From Streptomyces sp. NBC_01446 (GTDB lineage: Bacteria; Actinomycetota; Actinomycetes; Streptomycetales; Streptomycetaceae): DNA of 64,000 nt. The stretch covers positions 1,054,001 through 1,118,000 of the forward strand of contig NZ_JAPEPO010000002.1 in NCBI RefSeq assembly GCF_026340095.1, written 5' to 3'. Positions 63,869 to 64,000 of the stretch are shown here, piece by piece. The notes beneath the pieces were generated by a model. That model searched no databases and was not told where the DNA came from. It worked only from the letters and a program-made list of their open reading frames with translations. The position numbers were made by a program, and so were the translations under genes. Numbering within the stretch: the first letter of the stretch is position 1; the number at the start of each line of letters is the position of its first letter.

Positions 63869-64000
63869 ATGGCCAAGAACGGCGGACGCCGCGACCTCGC
63901 CGCGATGCTGCAGCCCCTGGTGCGGTCCCTCATCGCCGCCGAGCTGCCGGTGCTCGCGTCGCACGGGATCTCGATGTGGGGATACGTCGTCCTCAGCGCC
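63869..64000 (+). CDS. MarR-family regulator (partial, 3' end outside window)
   Basis: Only the first 44 residues are in the window: MAKNGGRRDLAAMLQPLVRS, then LIAAELPVLASHGISMWGYVVLSA. The helix that ends in HGISMWGYVVLSA is the usual start of the MarR winged-helix domain (helix before H2). A GTG directly before the ATG is an alternative start. It is divergent from the TIGR03086 gene and presumably regulates it. The rest of the protein is beyond the right edge. Confidence 0.75.
   Translation, partial: MAKNGGRRDLAAMLQPLVRSLIAAELPVLASHGISMWGYVVLSA

Overview
The window is high-GC actinobacterial DNA, almost certainly a Streptomyces chromosome. Third codon positions are nearly always G or C, starts are often GTG or TTG, genes are packed with 4-base stop/start overlaps, and families typical of streptomycetes recur (SpoIIE/PAS phosphatase, MmyB-like XRE regulator, MocR/YczE pair, second EF-G, Pls-type polycation synthetase). 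About 57 protein-coding loci are supported, counting partial and broken ones. I saw no rRNA, tRNA, CRISPR array or prophage.

Region 1 (1-8999) holds small redox and regulatory genes: a partial saccharopine-dehydrogenase-like gene, a GlxA/AraC regulator, an SDR, a truncated epimerase beside a perfect 20-bp palindrome, a divergent NAD(P)H oxidoreductase/XRE pair, a ZTP riboswitch in front of folD, and a divergent MocR/YczE pair. Region 2 (9000-10770) is a scar: a TnpB element, a foreign coding fragment and an omega-RNA-like hairpin array have destroyed a tautomerase gene. Region 3 (10880-24500) carries a LysR regulator, a TetR regulator with a YtcJ-type amidohydrolase, a methyltransferase/membrane-protein pair, a quinone oxidoreductase, an EF-G paralogue, a DUF2000/AraC pair, an FAD monooxygenase and a PAS-SpoIIE phosphatase. 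Region 4 (24500-27600) has a small P-loop ATPase, a second hairpin array, a second and different TnpB, and an ABC ATPase whose 3' end lies in the TnpB insertion.

Region 5 (27700-37000) has a PLP lyase and then a translationally coupled three-gene operon: a receiver domain fused to a thioredoxin-reductase-like flavoprotein, a cyclic-nucleotide-binding histidine kinase, and a UBP-type zinc finger. This is the best candidate for an undescribed signalling system. A cupin, a lipoprotein, a DapB-like reductase with a carboxymuconolactone-decarboxylase-like partner, and a Tat-exported cholesterol oxidase follow.

Region 6 (37110-43870) is a Pls/PosA-type single-module NRPS (adenylation, carrier and six-TM polymerase) followed by an M1 aminopeptidase. 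Together they look like a synthesis and turnover pair for a cationic homopolymer, probably epsilon-poly-L-lysine or a close relative. Region 7 (43900-57700) is mixed: YciO, LysE exporter, methyltransferases, an EmrB/QacA MFS pump, an ABC-F protein with a structured leader, and several hydrolases. Region 8 (57789-63153) is a five-gene overlapping operon that couples a CocE/NonD hydrolase to an osmoprotectant-type ABC importer. It lies behind a 28-bp near-palindrome and is divergent from an N-formylglutamate amidohydrolase. The window ends with a TIGR03086 protein and a partial MarR regulator.
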